Shown here one piece after another: positions 1 to 8,802 of a DNA stretch of 64,000 bases. The notes below the pieces were generated by a model. That model was not told the DNA's origin. It worked only from the letters and a program-made list of their open reading frames with translations, and made no database searches. Numbering within the stretch: position 1 is the stretch's first letter; each line of letters begins with the position of its first letter. The DNA is from Chitinophagaceae bacterium UBA7600 (GTDB lineage Bacteria > Bacteroidota > Bacteroidia > Chitinophagales > Chitinophagaceae). Position numbers and translations under genes: made by a program. The DNA lies in the NCBI GenBank assembly GCA_002478885.1, contig DLKC01000017.1, forward strand, positions 1-64,000, written 5' to 3'.

Positions 1-2621
1 CTTGTACCGATACAACGGTTATAGGTCATTTGGTTCAAACCTTCGCTGCTATGGTTAGTTGCCGCAACGGGACAAACGTTCTCACAAGGAGCATTGTCGC
101 AATGCTGGCACATTAAAGGCTGGAATACTACATTTGGATTGTCAGGATCGCCGGAATAATAACGGTCGATTCGTATCCATTGCATATCATGGAAACGTGC
201 CACTTCACTCTTGCCAACAACTGGCACATTGTTTTCGGCGCTACAGGCGATAACGCATGCCCCACAACCGGTGCAGGTATTCAAATCAACGCTCATGCCC
301 CAGTGTATCCCAGGCTTATCATAATAGGGGTATATAGTTCCCTGCTTTTCAAAATTTTCAACGCCTCCGTAAGGTTTCAATTCCGCTGCACGCTCTTCAG
401 AAATTTCTTCGGGATTCTTTACAAACTCAGCAAGTGTCAATTCTTTCATTACCTCAGTACGATTGCCTTGCGCGGTATCGTAAGAAAAATGGGTTTGTGT
501 CTGGGCCACCTTGTAAATTTCGCCAGTTGCCTTCAATGTTACGTCAGCAACGCTAAAGCTTACAGTAGTCCCATTAAAGCTTGCAAAAGGATAAACATTC
601 TGGCCAACCCCAGCTGCTGTTTTACCATTTTCCTTTGATCTTCCATAACCCAGTGCTATACCTACAGTGTTAGCATTCGTACCCGGAATTATTAATACCG
701 GCAAGGAAATGGTCTTACCATTTGCTGTGATGCTTACAACCTGTTTTTCAGGATGAACTTCATAAGCATCAGCCTGTCCCATATTCCTTAGGTCAATATT
801 CAGTAAAGATTTTGCAAGCGCAGGTGAAACAATAAGGTAGTTATCCCATGTTGCTTTAGTAACCGGGTCGGGCATTTCCTGTAACCAGGGATTGCTTGCT
901 CCGTGACCGCTGCCAATAGAGACTTTCTGATATAATAACAACTCAATGTTGCCTCCCTTCTTTGCAGAAGATACTCCCGCAACTGCACCTGCGACCGCAG
1001 CAGCATTGAAAACAGCAGCAGATGCCAAGGGTTCAGTAACTGGGTTAATAACACCATCCTGAAGTGCCTTGTCCCAAGCCGTTTCACTGCCAAGTTTTGT
1101 AACCCATGTAGTTTTTACAAGCGTTACAAAATCAGTAGCAGATCCGCTCCATTTGAGTAAACTGTCCTGCCACTGGCGTGTTTTGAAGAGTGGGTAAATG
1201 GTAGGTTGCATCAAGGAAAAATAGCCAGACCTTGCTTCAGCATCACCCCAGCTTTCCAGGAAATGATGATCCGGAACAACATATTTACAAAGTATCGCAG
1301 TTTCATCATGCTTTGCATTGAAAGAAACAGTTGTTTTAACTTTCTTCAAACCATTTTTAACCTTATCCGCATCGTACCATGTATAAGCCGGGTTTGAACC
1401 GATGATAACAAGTGTTTCAACGGAACCGGCATTCATATCGTCAACTAGTTTTGCAAAGTCAGCATCAACACCAGCTTTGCTGTTGTTAGTAACGGACCAG
1501 TTAATCGTATTGCCAGTAGAACCAATTGCTTCATTAATAGCATTTACAAGTATCTGAACGTTCACGTCATTACTCCCGCTAACGACAAGGGCAGCGCCCT
1601 TGTTGGCGCCAAGCTCTTTTGCTGCAGCATCAACAGCTTTCTTCAATTCGTCGCTTAATCCCTGCACAGCTTGTCCACTTACGGCACTCAGTAATGCACT
1701 TGTGATAGCGCCTGCTTCAGAAGGCCTGTGCAGATATCTTTCGTCTGCGTTCGATCCTGTTAAAGACGCCACCGTTTCAAAGTGAATATGCTTACTCATT
1801 GAAGGCTTTTGCTCATCAATTCTTTTTCCTTTGGCATATTGCGCTGCGAATTCGATGGGGCTAATCCATGTTCCAAGAAAATCAGCTCCGACACTAACAA
1901 TTACTTTTGCTTTATCGAACCTATATGAAGGAATAGCGCGTTTGCCGTAACAAGCTTCGTTAGCTAAAAGTATTCCACTATATGAAATGGCATCATAAAC
2001 CACATGTCTTGAACCCGGATATTTTGCCTGAAATTGCCTGATCGTTTCTAATGATGAAGGTGAGTTTATCGTGGAAGATAATAGTACAGTTGATGTAGGG
2101 TTAGCACCGGCCAATGCTGCAGCAACAGCCTTATCTGCCACCTCCAATGTCACCTCTTTTCCATCGATTGTAGGAAAGCGAAGACGCGCAGTATCGTAAA
2201 GGTCAAGCACCGATGCCTGTACACTTGCAGATGTACCACCGTTGGTTATGGGCGACATTTCGTTACCTTCAATCTTAATTGGCCTACCATCTCTCACTTT
2301 AGCAACAACGCTGACAGCATCACCGTCCTGTATATAAGTGGTGGCATAATAATTTGCAACCCCCGGAACAATATCTTCAGGCTTATTAGTAAAAGGAATA
2401 GCCTTCTTCACCGGAATTTCACAACTCGCTGCAATAGCCGCTGCAGCCGTGCTAAATCCGAGGTATTTCAAAAAATCTCTCCTTGGTGCTGTTGCCTGCA
2501 AAAACCCTTTTTCTCCCTCCTCAAAAGGCAGCTCTTCCCGAAATTCGTCCTTTGCAGTCTGTTTAAATGCTTCTGAATTGTTCAATTCACCGAAACTTTG
2601 CCAGAACTTTTTTTGCTCCAT
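1..2621 (-). CDS. actB: ActB-type Fe-S/molybdopterin-family subunit of alternative complex III (C-terminus beyond the window)
   Basis: Subunit of the quinol-oxidising alternative complex III of the respiratory chain. The frame is open from ATG at 2621 to the left edge (873 codons seen), so the end is missing. Residues about 46-52 read PRRDFLK, a twin-arginine signal, followed by a hydrophobic Ala-rich stretch ending in Cys. The middle resembles the molybdopterin oxidoreductase fold, which in this family has lost the cofactor. Near the edge come ferredoxin motifs, CTGCGACVIAC and then CQHCDNAPCENVC, the start of a four-cluster Fe-S domain. The six-heme cytochrome gene lies 66 bp upstream in the same direction, the usual ActA-ActB order. 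Family assignment is confident; loss of molybdenum binding is known for ActB and not proved here. Confidence 0.9.
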   Translation of the reverse strand, partial: MEQKKFWQSFGELNNSEAFKQTAKDEFREELPFEEGEKGFLQATAPRRDFLKYLGFSTAAAAIAASCEIPVKKAIPFTNKPEDIVPGVANYYATTYIQDGDAVSVVAKVRDGRPIKIEGNEMSPITNGGTSASVQASVLDLYDTARLRFPTIDGKEVTLEVADKAVAAALAGANPTSTVLLSSTINSPSSLETIRQFQAKYPGSRHVVYDAISYSGILLANEACYGKRAIPSYRFDKAKVIVSVGADFLGTWISPIEFAAQYAKGKRIDEQKPSMSKHIHFETVASLTGSNADERYLHRPSEAGAITSALLSAVSGQAVQGLSDELKKAVDAAAKELGANKGAALVVSGSNDVNVQILVNAINEAIGSTGNTINWSVTNNSKAGVDADFAKLVDDMNAGSVETLVIIGSNPAYTWYDADKVKNGLKKVKTTVSFNAKHDETAILCKYVVPDHHFLESWGDAEARSGYFSLMQPTIYPLFKTRQWQDSLLKWSGSATDFVTLVKTTWVTKLGSETAWDKALQDGVINPVTEPLASAAVFNAAAVAGAVAGVSSAKKGGNIELLLYQKVSIGSGHGASNPWLQEMPDPVTKATWDNYLIVSPALAKSLLNIDLRNMGQADAYEVHPEKQVVSITANGKTISLPVLIIPGTNANTVGIALGYGRSKENGKTAAGVGQNVYPFASFNGTTVSFSVADVTLKATGEIYKVAQTQTHFSYDTAQGNRTEVMKELTLAEFVKNPEEISEERAAELKPYGGVENFEKQGTIYPYYDKPGIHWGMSVDLNTCTGCGACVIACSAENNVPVVGKSEVARFHDMQWIRIDRYYSGDPDNPNVVFQPLMCQHCDNAPCENVCPVAATNHSSEGLNQMTYNRCIGT

Positions 2622-2687
2622 ATTAACCTTATGAATTAATAAAGTGATATTTTATGTAGAAACAGCTTAGTATTTTTCAGCAGCCCT

Positions 2688-3935
2688 TTAATAATGGCAT
2701 TTCTGACATTCAGTGCCACCAATGTTCTCTACGGTGATACTATCCTTAATGCCGTTCTTTAAGTCTTCATGATACTTTTCGTAGATGCTGTAGAACCCAT
2801 TATCTGCAAACTGAACTTTTGATTCACGGTGGCAGTTAATACACCAGCCCATACTCAGCTCGGCAAATTGCTTAACCTCATCCATTTTAGTGATTTCACC
2901 ATGGCAGGTTTGACATTGAACTTTACCAACCATCACGTGTTGTGAGTGGTTAAAATAAACGTGGTCAGGAAGGTTATGAATCTTAACCCATTCAATTGGT
3001 TTAGCTTTCGAAGCATCCCAGGCTTTTCCGGGCTCGAATCCAGCGTATTGATATAATTTCTGGATTTCATTAGTTCCGTTTACTTCTTTGCCTTCAGCCG
3101 TATATAGTGCGGGACCTTTGTATTCATTAATTGCCATATGGCAATTCATACAAACGTTCATGGAAGGAATATTTGCATGTTTGCTTTCCTGCGCACCACC
3201 ATGACAGTATAAACAGCTGATCTGGTTAATTCCGGCGTGCACTTTATGGGAGTAAAATATTGGTTGAACGGGCTCATAATTTTGAGTGCGGCCTAGGCCG
3301 ATGGCACCCATAACTGTATAATAGCCACCAATCATAAACAAGATCAGCGTGCCGAACATAATGTATATCTTATTTCTCCAGATTGGCACTGGTTCCAGGG
3401 AAGGTAAACCTTGTTTGTCATCAGCCAGTTTTTTAAGGTTGGCATTAACCTGCAACAAAACAAAAGCAACAATTGCCAAAACGAGTGTTAGTATGCCGAA
3501 AAGAAGTGTATTGTCGGTTTCTTCAGGTGCTGTTGCTGCTGCACCTTGTGTTCCGGGAGTTCCCGCACCTGGTTCCGGCACTGATTTCACATAAGCAAGG
3601 ATCGCATCAATATCTTTATCCGACAAGGTCGGGAAAAGATTCATTGGCGTTTTGTTATACTCGTTATAAAGATTTACCGCGTAAGGATAACCGTCTTTAA
3701 TAACCTGCTGGTTATTGTGGATCCATTTATGAAGCATTTCCTTGTCGGGCCAGCGATCTTCCACACCCGCCAGTGCAGGTCCAGTCAGCTTTTTATGAAC
3801 CGCGTGGCATGAGGCACAATTTGCCGAAAACAGGGCCTTACCGTCCTGGGCTGATGATCTTTGACTAATGAACAACGAACAAAATAAAATTGCAGTAAAT
3901 GTTAGTTTTCCGGCAATGCTTCTGATGTGGGTCAT
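2688..3935 (-). CDS. actA: ActA-type multiheme cytochrome c of alternative complex III, six heme motifs
   Basis: Electron-transfer cytochrome of alternative complex III, exported across the inner membrane. The frame opens at 4013, but the ATG at 3935 gives a clean signal peptide ending near SSAQ, so I chose it. Six CxxCH motifs are visible: CASCH in an N-terminal monoheme domain, then CLYCH, CMNCH, CQTCH, CINCH and CQKCH in the multiheme part. Between them lie a Pro/Ala linker and two hydrophobic stretches around residues 145-165 and 190-215. The C-terminal Cys-His-Tyr completes the last heme site right before the stop. ActA is usually described as pentaheme, so the first motif looks like a fused monoheme cytochrome c. 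It is co-directional with actB, 66 bp away. Confidence 0.88.
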   Translation of the reverse strand: MTHIRSIAGKLTFTAILFCSLFISQRSSAQDGKALFSANCASCHAVHKKLTGPALAGVEDRWPDKEMLHKWIHNNQQVIKDGYPYAVNLYNEYNKTPMNLFPTLSDKDIDAILAYVKSVPEPGAGTPGTQGAAATAPEETDNTLLFGILTLVLAIVAFVLLQVNANLKKLADDKQGLPSLEPVPIWRNKIYIMFGTLILFMIGGYYTVMGAIGLGRTQNYEPVQPIFYSHKVHAGINQISCLYCHGGAQESKHANIPSMNVCMNCHMAINEYKGPALYTAEGKEVNGTNEIQKLYQYAGFEPGKAWDASKAKPIEWVKIHNLPDHVYFNHSQHVMVGKVQCQTCHGEITKMDEVKQFAELSMGWCINCHRESKVQFADNGFYSIYEKYHEDLKNGIKDSITVENIGGTECQKCHY

Positions 3936-4198
3936 ATTCACAATGCTGTTATATATGTGTGGAAAAATTTTCCTGAAACGCGACAAAAGTATGACAGGAA
4001 ATTGACAAATCACTATTGGCTTTAAATTTTTTTTAGCACTTTTCTTCTTCGTAAAATTCTGTGGTGAACGACGAAATTATTTCATGCCTGCAGGTAAGAA
4101 TTATTTTGTGTAATGTTTGGTTATTAAATAAATTCTTTCTTTTAAATCGCATATTTATTACAGATTTGCAAAAATTTATTACGTCGAGCTTTTACACT

Positions 4199-4786
4199 TT
4201 GGAAAAAATTAAACTTGCAATATTTGCTTCCGGTACCGGCAGTAATGCCAGAAAAATAATGGATTATTTTGCCGGTTCTGAAAGAGTACTTGTTTCGCTG
4301 CTGGTTTGCAATAAGCCTGGCGTCGCCGTCATAGAAATTGCAAAAGAAAGGTCGATACCTGTGTTGCTAATTGAGAAGGAAAAATTTTTTAGTGGTGATG
4401 GATACCTGCCCGAACTGCAGGATGCCGGCATTTCTTTTATTGTACTTGCAGGGTTTTTGTGGAAAATTCCATTGAAGATTATACAGGCTTACCCGGAAAG
4501 AATTGTAAACATTCATCCTGCCTTGCTGCCGAAGTATGGTGGTAAGGGGATGTACGGTGCACGTGTTCATGAAGCAGTTATCCAGGCAAAGGATGCTGAG
4601 AGCGGGATAACCATTCACATGGTTGATGAACTTTATGATCATGGAAGTGTAATTTTTCAAGCCTGGTGCCCCGTATATCCTGAAGACACCGCAGATACTT
4701 TAGCCGGGAGAATTCATGAATTAGAGCATGAACATTACGCCAAAGTGATAGAACAAACATTGTTTGAACAAACTAACCCTGCCTGA
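4199..4786 (+). CDS. purN: Phosphoribosylglycinamide formyltransferase (GAR transformylase)
   Basis: Transfers a formyl group from 10-formyl-THF to glycinamide ribonucleotide, the third step of purine synthesis. The frame is open from a GTG at 4061, but the family begins about where KIKLAIFASGTGSNA starts, so the TTG at 4199 is the best start (195 residues, normal for PurN); no ATG fits. Visible motifs: the N-terminal SGTGSN phosphate loop, the catalytic VNIHPALLP segment (Asn and His) and VDELYDHGSVIFQ, which carries the catalytic Asp. No Shine-Dalgarno is seen. The gene stands alone, divergent from actA. Function is secure; the exact start is less so. Confidence 0.9.
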   Translation: MEKIKLAIFASGTGSNARKIMDYFAGSERVLVSLLVCNKPGVAVIEIAKERSIPVLLIEKEKFFSGDGYLPELQDAGISFIVLAGFLWKIPLKIIQAYPERIVNIHPALLPKYGGKGMYGARVHEAVIQAKDAESGITIHMVDELYDHGSVIFQAWCPVYPEDTADTLAGRIHELEHEHYAKVIEQTLFEQTNPA

Positions 4787-4820
4787 ATAATTGCTGCTGC
4801 CATAAAACCCGGAAGATGAA

Positions 4821-4871
4821 AAGAGCGTCGCAAGTAAAGATGCTACTGTAATTGCTGCCGGTTACAAAAAG
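4821..4871 (-). repeat. Dispersed intergenic repeat, locus 1 (degenerate)
   Basis: Core remnant AAGAGCGTCGCAAG at 4821-4834, two bases shorter than the A-type core. It is followed by GATGCTAC and, at the usual distance, GCCGGTTACAAAAAG, as in intact minus-orientation copies. It lies between two plus-strand genes. Confidence 0.5.
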
Positions 4872-4900
4872 ATTTAAAATCAAAAGCTGAAAGACTATTT

Positions 4901-5662
4901 ATGAGCATTCATTCCAAAATGAAAAGAACCTTTGCCACCCTACCCCTGCTTATTGTTTTTACTTTTTCAAACTGCACACAAAGCAGCACCATTCCTGAAA
5001 GGGTAGGCAGCACCCTTGACTCAAAGATCACAGGCACTGTTACTTTATATAATGACCTGCTTTCAAAAGTATCGCCCGATGGAATGACCGTTAGTATTGA
5101 AGGCACCTCATACACCGCGACTACCGATTCCGGAGGTAAATACATTTTTAAAGATGTTAAGTATGGTACCTACAGTTTTATATTTTCAAAGGCAGGTTAT
5201 GGCACAAGCAGGATAGATACTTTCAAGCATGTTAATAATAACGACCAGATTCCTTCCATAGTTCCGAATAAAACTTTGGGAGCCAGTTCCACTACCGCAA
5301 TTTCTGCGCTTGCGACGGAAGTGGAGGGCGATACGGTTATTATTCATCCGTCTACCAGTCCTGCTGCAACAAGAGACACTTCCCGTGGGGTAAGGTTTTT
5401 TTATGGTCCAACTGTATCAGTAAGCGGTTCAAATTATAGCGGCTACAGCCCGGTCTATGGTTTAAAAAGCGCTGTAGGCTCTGTGAGGGTCGGAAAAGAG
5501 GATTTTTATAAACTTGGTTTTACTGGCGGTTCAACAGTTTATATAAAGGCATATGGAGAGTCTTTTATCTCGAGTGATTACCTGGATCTAGCTACGGGTA
5601 AACGTGTTTTTCCAAACCTAAACGCTACAACGGTTGATGCAGTTCCCGTGATTCTTCCTTAA
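4901..5662 (+). CDS. Lipoprotein with carboxypeptidase-regulatory-like (CarboxypepD_reg) domain
   Basis: Function not known. The N-terminus is a lipoprotein signal with lipobox FSNC at about residues 22-25, so the mature protein is lipid-anchored. Residues about 42-105 form a beta-sandwich of the carboxypeptidase-regulatory type (ITGTVTLYN, then TDSGGKYIFKDVKYGTYSF), a fold common in secreted and outer-membrane Bacteroidota proteins. The rest is Ser/Thr/Tyr-rich with no motif I recognise. The start could be 4901 or the ATG at 4919, which gives a more usual signal (MKRTFATLPLL). Both produce the same mature protein. Confidence 0.75.
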   Translation: MSIHSKMKRTFATLPLLIVFTFSNCTQSSTIPERVGSTLDSKITGTVTLYNDLLSKVSPDGMTVSIEGTSYTATTDSGGKYIFKDVKYGTYSFIFSKAGYGTSRIDTFKHVNNNDQIPSIVPNKTLGASSTTAISALATEVEGDTVIIHPSTSPAATRDTSRGVRFFYGPTVSVSGSNYSGYSPVYGLKSAVGSVRVGKEDFYKLGFTGGSTVYIKAYGESFISSDYLDLATGKRVFPNLNATTVDAVPVILP

Positions 5663-5667
5663 AATAT

Positions 5668-5685
5668 ATGGCGTTTTTGCGCCAT
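5668..5685 (+). terminator. Weak hairpin after the 4901-5662 gene
   Basis: ATGGCG and CGCCAT form a six-base stem around a T-rich loop, six bases past the stop codon. No clear T-run follows, so the terminator role is uncertain. Confidence 0.35.
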
Positions 5686-5764
5686 TGATGGTATTATAAA
5701 ACCTTTCTTATAATTTTGTTCCAGCTTTGTGTAACGATCAATTGAAACACCCGTTACCTAATGC

Positions 5765-5792
5765 TTGATGATAGCTATATTTTTTATTTTTG
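5765..5792 (+). promoter_or_regulatory. Candidate Bacteroidota promoter of the desaturase gene
   Basis: TTG at 5765-5767, 17 bases, then TATTTTTG at 5785-5792, matching the -33 TTG / -7 TAnnTTTG pattern of this phylum. The start codon is about 75 bases downstream. The region is AT-rich, so chance matches are possible. Confidence 0.45.
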
Positions 5793-5866
5793 CTTCCAAT
5801 GGAATAGATTTTTCTTGTATTAACTAAAGCCAACTAACCAAACAAGGACAATTAAAACCATGGATT

Positions 5867-6964
5867 ATGTTCACGCTCAAAAAACCTAGTTTTCAGAAGA
5901 CTTTTGATGCGCAGCTGTTTCAGGAATTAAGACAAAAAGTTAATGAAACTGTCAGCGTTCTGGAATCTGAAAGAAAGCCGGAGATCACGGTAAAAGCAAT
6001 TCTTTTCCCACTTTTGTACATTACTTTCTACGCTTCGGCCTTGTTGTGGGGTTCAAATACTTATGTACTTTATGGCTGCTATGCCATGCTCGGATTTTTG
6101 CTCGTTATAATATTTCTGAATCTCATTCATGACGCTGTTCACCAAACGCTGTTTAAAAGCAAACGCGTAAACAACTGGTATGTGCATTTTTTTGATATAA
6201 TGGGCGCCAATAGCTATATCTGGAAAATAAGGCACATAAGATTACACCATAACTATCCAAACGTCATGGGATGGGACAGCGACATTGAACAAAGTGATAT
6301 CGCCAGAATATTTCCGCATGGCTCTTATTCAAAAATGCATAAGTATCAACACATCTACCTGCCGCTCCTTTATCCATTTTATCTTATCAACTGGCTTTTG
6401 ATACGCGATTTCAAAGACTTCTTCAACAAAAAAAAGATCATCTGGAAAGTAACAACCATTCCAACCGTAGAATACATAAAGCTCTTTTTGTTTAAAGCTT
6501 TCTTTCTTTTTTACATGATTGTTTTACCGGTGCTCTTTTTAAAAGTGAGTTTTGCAACGGCCTTCACCGCTTTTCTTGTTATGATGTTTACGGCAAGCAT
6601 TATATCGCTGCTCGTACTATTAACGCCGCACGCCAGTTCGGAAAGTGAATTTCCATTGCCCGATGCCGATGGCAAAATGCCGTCAGGCTGGTTGGTGCAC
6701 CAGCTAAGCTGCACAAACGATATAAAAGAAGATAACTGGTTTACCCGTTTTTTTATGGGGTGTTTTAACTACCATATTGCGCACCATCTTTTTCCGGCGG
6801 TAAATCATGTTTATTACCCGGAGGTTACAAAAATTATTGAGCAGTTCACTGCGGAAAACCACTTGCCTTACCGAAGATTTTCCCTGGCAAATTCTTTGAA
6901 AAAGCACTATCAGCTATTAAAGCGTAACGCCGTCCGGGAAAATATTTTTGAAGAAACCATGTAA
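5867..6964 (+). CDS. Membrane fatty acid desaturase (acyl-lipid/acyl-CoA type)
   Basis: Integral-membrane di-iron enzyme that introduces a double bond into fatty acyl chains. The three histidine boxes are present: HDAVH (about residue 91), HIRLHH (about 124) and HIAHHLFP (about 303). They are separated by hydrophobic segments at about 45-90 and 205-252. Length (365) fits the family of linoleoyl-CoA desaturase-like proteins. The regiospecificity cannot be read from sequence. A hairpin terminator follows directly. The gene converges on the 7174-8000 pair. Confidence 0.88.
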   Translation: MFTLKKPSFQKTFDAQLFQELRQKVNETVSVLESERKPEITVKAILFPLLYITFYASALLWGSNTYVLYGCYAMLGFLLVIIFLNLIHDAVHQTLFKSKRVNNWYVHFFDIMGANSYIWKIRHIRLHHNYPNVMGWDSDIEQSDIARIFPHGSYSKMHKYQHIYLPLLYPFYLINWLLIRDFKDFFNKKKIIWKVTTIPTVEYIKLFLFKAFFLFYMIVLPVLFLKVSFATAFTAFLVMMFTASIISLLVLLTPHASSESEFPLPDADGKMPSGWLVHQLSCTNDIKEDNWFTRFFMGCFNYHIAHHLFPAVNHVYYPEVTKIIEQFTAENHLPYRRFSLANSLKKHYQLLKRNAVRENIFEETM

Positions 6965-6984
6965 AAAACAATTTCCCCGTATAA

Positions 6985-7016
6985 AAAGCCCCTGCGATGG
7001 CAGGGCTTTCTTTATT
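6985..7016 (+). terminator. Rho-independent terminator after the desaturase gene
   Basis: Stem AAAGCCCCTGC / GCAGGGCTTT (one bulged C) with loop GATG, followed by a T-rich run. It begins about 20 bases after the stop. The A-rich left flank could let it act for the convergent genes too. Confidence 0.75.
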
Positions 7017-7023
7017 TTCTTTT

Positions 7024-7154
7024 GTCCCGGCTTTCGTACCGGTGGCATCTTTGTTGCGTCGCACACTTCAACTTTTGAACATAAGCTCAGCAAATAGCCG
7101 CAGTACAATAGTGCGATGCAACTAAGCAGCATGTTTTTTACCGCAGCAGGGACC
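7024..7154. repeat. Dispersed intergenic repeat, locus 2 (inverted pair, A/A)
   Basis: Two cores face each other: plus core at 7053-7068 (GTTGCGTCGCACACTT) and minus core at 7103-7122. Outer blocks GTCCCGG at 7024 and GGGAC at 7151 mirror each other. The inner spacer contains GCTCAGCAAATAGC. It lies between convergent genes. Confidence 0.8.
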
Positions 7155-7173
7155 AAAAATAATCTATCAATTT

Positions 7174-7503
7174 TTACCAGCGATCCTCATCAGGAATATC
7201 GTCGTTCCTTTTTGAGTATTGGGTCCAAGTAGCTAGTTTCTCCTGCTGCCTTTTTATAATGGCGTCGGCCACGATGTAGCCAACATCTGTTCCTTTATTT
7301 TGCACAATCATTAATTTCAGCTTTGCTTCATTTACATCGATCCTGTAAAGTAAGCCGACAAGTTTTTCAAAATTGTTTGCCGCAAGTTCATTAATAAATG
7401 CAGCAAGCCTGTCCCGCATGTTATCAAGCGATTGAACCTGCCCGATCTGACCATCGGTGAGCATGGCAAGTTCATTAATCAACTGTTGATCGTCGCTGGT
7501 CAT
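7174..7503 (-). CDS. Hypothetical protein, translationally coupled to DinB-family gene
   Basis: I do not recognise this 109-residue family. The predicted protein is helical and acidic, with no signal peptide, membrane segment or metal motif. Its ATG overlaps the TGA of the DinB-family gene in an ATGA junction at 7500-7503, so the two are almost certainly co-translated. It ends just before the repeat at locus 2. No function is proposed. Confidence 0.65.
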   Translation of the reverse strand: MTSDDQQLINELAMLTDGQIGQVQSLDNMRDRLAAFINELAANNFEKLVGLLYRIDVNEAKLKLMIVQNKGTDVGYIVADAIIKRQQEKLATWTQYSKRNDDIPDEDRW

Positions 7504-8000
7504 AAACTATTACTCATGATCGGGAGAAATACACTTTGCCTTAGCAATTTTTTGAGTATTACAATTTGCCCGAGGTGATAGTGGGCGTGTTCACTTATGC
7601 CGTGCAGGGTTTTGTAATAAGTTGCATTACCATGCACCGTAGGTTCGCACAACTTTTCCTGGGGGATGGTTTTTACGATGGCTGCCAGTTCGGCGCCGCT
7701 TTTAAGACAGGAATTTTTTAGCTGCTCCCATGCAAACTCAGTTCTTACCGGGGGCATGTCGAAACCATTGGCCGCTGTAATTTCAGGGTCTTCACCCGAT
7801 AGCCTGCTTATTACCACACTGTTGTAGAATGTAAGATGGTGCACAAGTGCTGCAATGGTATTAAATGTTGCTCTCGTGGCCGTAGTGGCTTCGCGATAAT
7901 CAACATCGGAAAGTGTTTCTTTAAGATTCACTTCGGTCCAATTACCGCCTTCAAACACAGAAGTAATGTTATCAGCAATAAGATCTGTGATTTTTTTCAT
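7500..8000 (-). CDS. DinB-like (YfiT/DUF1569-type) four-helix protein
   Basis: Member of the DinB/YfiT four-helix-bundle superfamily, whose characterised members are metal-dependent transferases acting on small thiols or damage-inducible proteins of unclear role. Visible: LVHHLTFYNSVVISRLSG at about residues 52-69 and ISEHAHYHLGQIVILKKL at about 133-150. The histidines in both are the usual metal ligands. Length (166) is typical. It is coupled to the downstream 109-residue gene. The substrate is unknown. Confidence 0.8.
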   Translation of the reverse strand: MKKITDLIADNITSVFEGGNWTEVNLKETLSDVDYREATTATRATFNTIAALVHHLTFYNSVVISRLSGEDPEITAANGFDMPPVRTEFAWEQLKNSCLKSGAELAAIVKTIPQEKLCEPTVHGNATYYKTLHGISEHAHYHLGQIVILKKLLRQSVFLPIMSNSL

Positions 8001-8018
8001 TTAATTATTTTTTATTGT

Positions 8019-8801
8019 TCAATAATATTTTTCGGTAACGCCTAAACCAAAAAAAGCAAAATCGTATTTAACCGGGTCAATTACGTCTAATGTTCTTAGG
8101 TACTCTGTTAACTCAACGGCTGCAAGCCAGTCAGTTTGTTTCCGCTGTAACAGGTTGAACCGTTTCGCCACTCTCGCTACATGAATATCAACAGGGCATA
8201 TCAGCTGTGCAGGACGAATGTTTTTCCAAATTCCAAAATCTACCCCCTTCTTATCCGTTCTCACCATCCACCGCAAAAACATGTTCAAGCGCTTGCAATT
8301 CGATTTTCTGTCTGGCGAGGCAATATGCTTTCTTGTACGATCAGGAACATCTTCGAGTGAAAAAAAATACCTGCAAAAACCCTTCAGCGCATTCTCAACA
8401 TCCATATCGCCCGGTAAAATGTAATTGCTAAAGGCCGTTTCGAGCGATTTATTTTCCGAATAATAAAACCTTAGAAAACTAATAAAATATAAAAGATCTG
8501 TTTGGTTGAATGTCCTGTGCCTGAACTCCAACAGCTTTTTCAAGTCACTGGCATCGTGATTCATCACAAATTCATAGGGCTGCATATTCATCAGCCGCAT
8601 CAGCTCTTTTGACTTATTAATAATCGTTACCCTGTTCCCCCAGGAAAACACAGCCGCAAATAATCCGGCAATTTCAATGTCCTGCTGCCGCGTGAATAAA
8701 TGAGGAACAGATACCGGGTCATCCTTTATAAATGATGGCCGGTTATACAATTCAACCCTGCTGTCAAGGAACTCTTTCAGGTTATCTTTTCCTTCTTTCA
8801 T
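8019..8801 (-). CDS. TIGR02757 (DUF2400) family protein
   Basis: Conserved Bacteroidota protein of about 260 residues with no firmly established function. The family has a helical core rather like HhH-type DNA glycosylases (for example LICPVDIHVARVAKRF near residue 200, C-terminal FGLGVTE). The frame opens at 8861, but that part lies inside the upstream gene. ATG at 8801 is chosen, just before the metB-like stop codon, giving MKEGKDNLKEFLDSR. The two-base spacing to the upstream gene suggests one transcript. Confidence 0.8.
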   Translation of the reverse strand: MKEGKDNLKEFLDSRVELYNRPSFIKDDPVSVPHLFTRQQDIEIAGLFAAVFSWGNRVTIINKSKELMRLMNMQPYEFVMNHDASDLKKLLEFRHRTFNQTDLLYFISFLRFYYSENKSLETAFSNYILPGDMDVENALKGFCRYFFSLEDVPDRTRKHIASPDRKSNCKRLNMFLRWMVRTDKKGVDFGIWKNIRPAQLICPVDIHVARVAKRFNLLQRKQTDWLAAVELTEYLRTLDVIDPVKYDFAFFGLGVTEKYY

Positions 8802-8802
8802 T

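Noticed and set aside
180..1397. Short plus-strand open frames in the first 2.6 kb
   Set aside because: They lie opposite the long actB frame, which shows clear Fe-S and Tat motifs.
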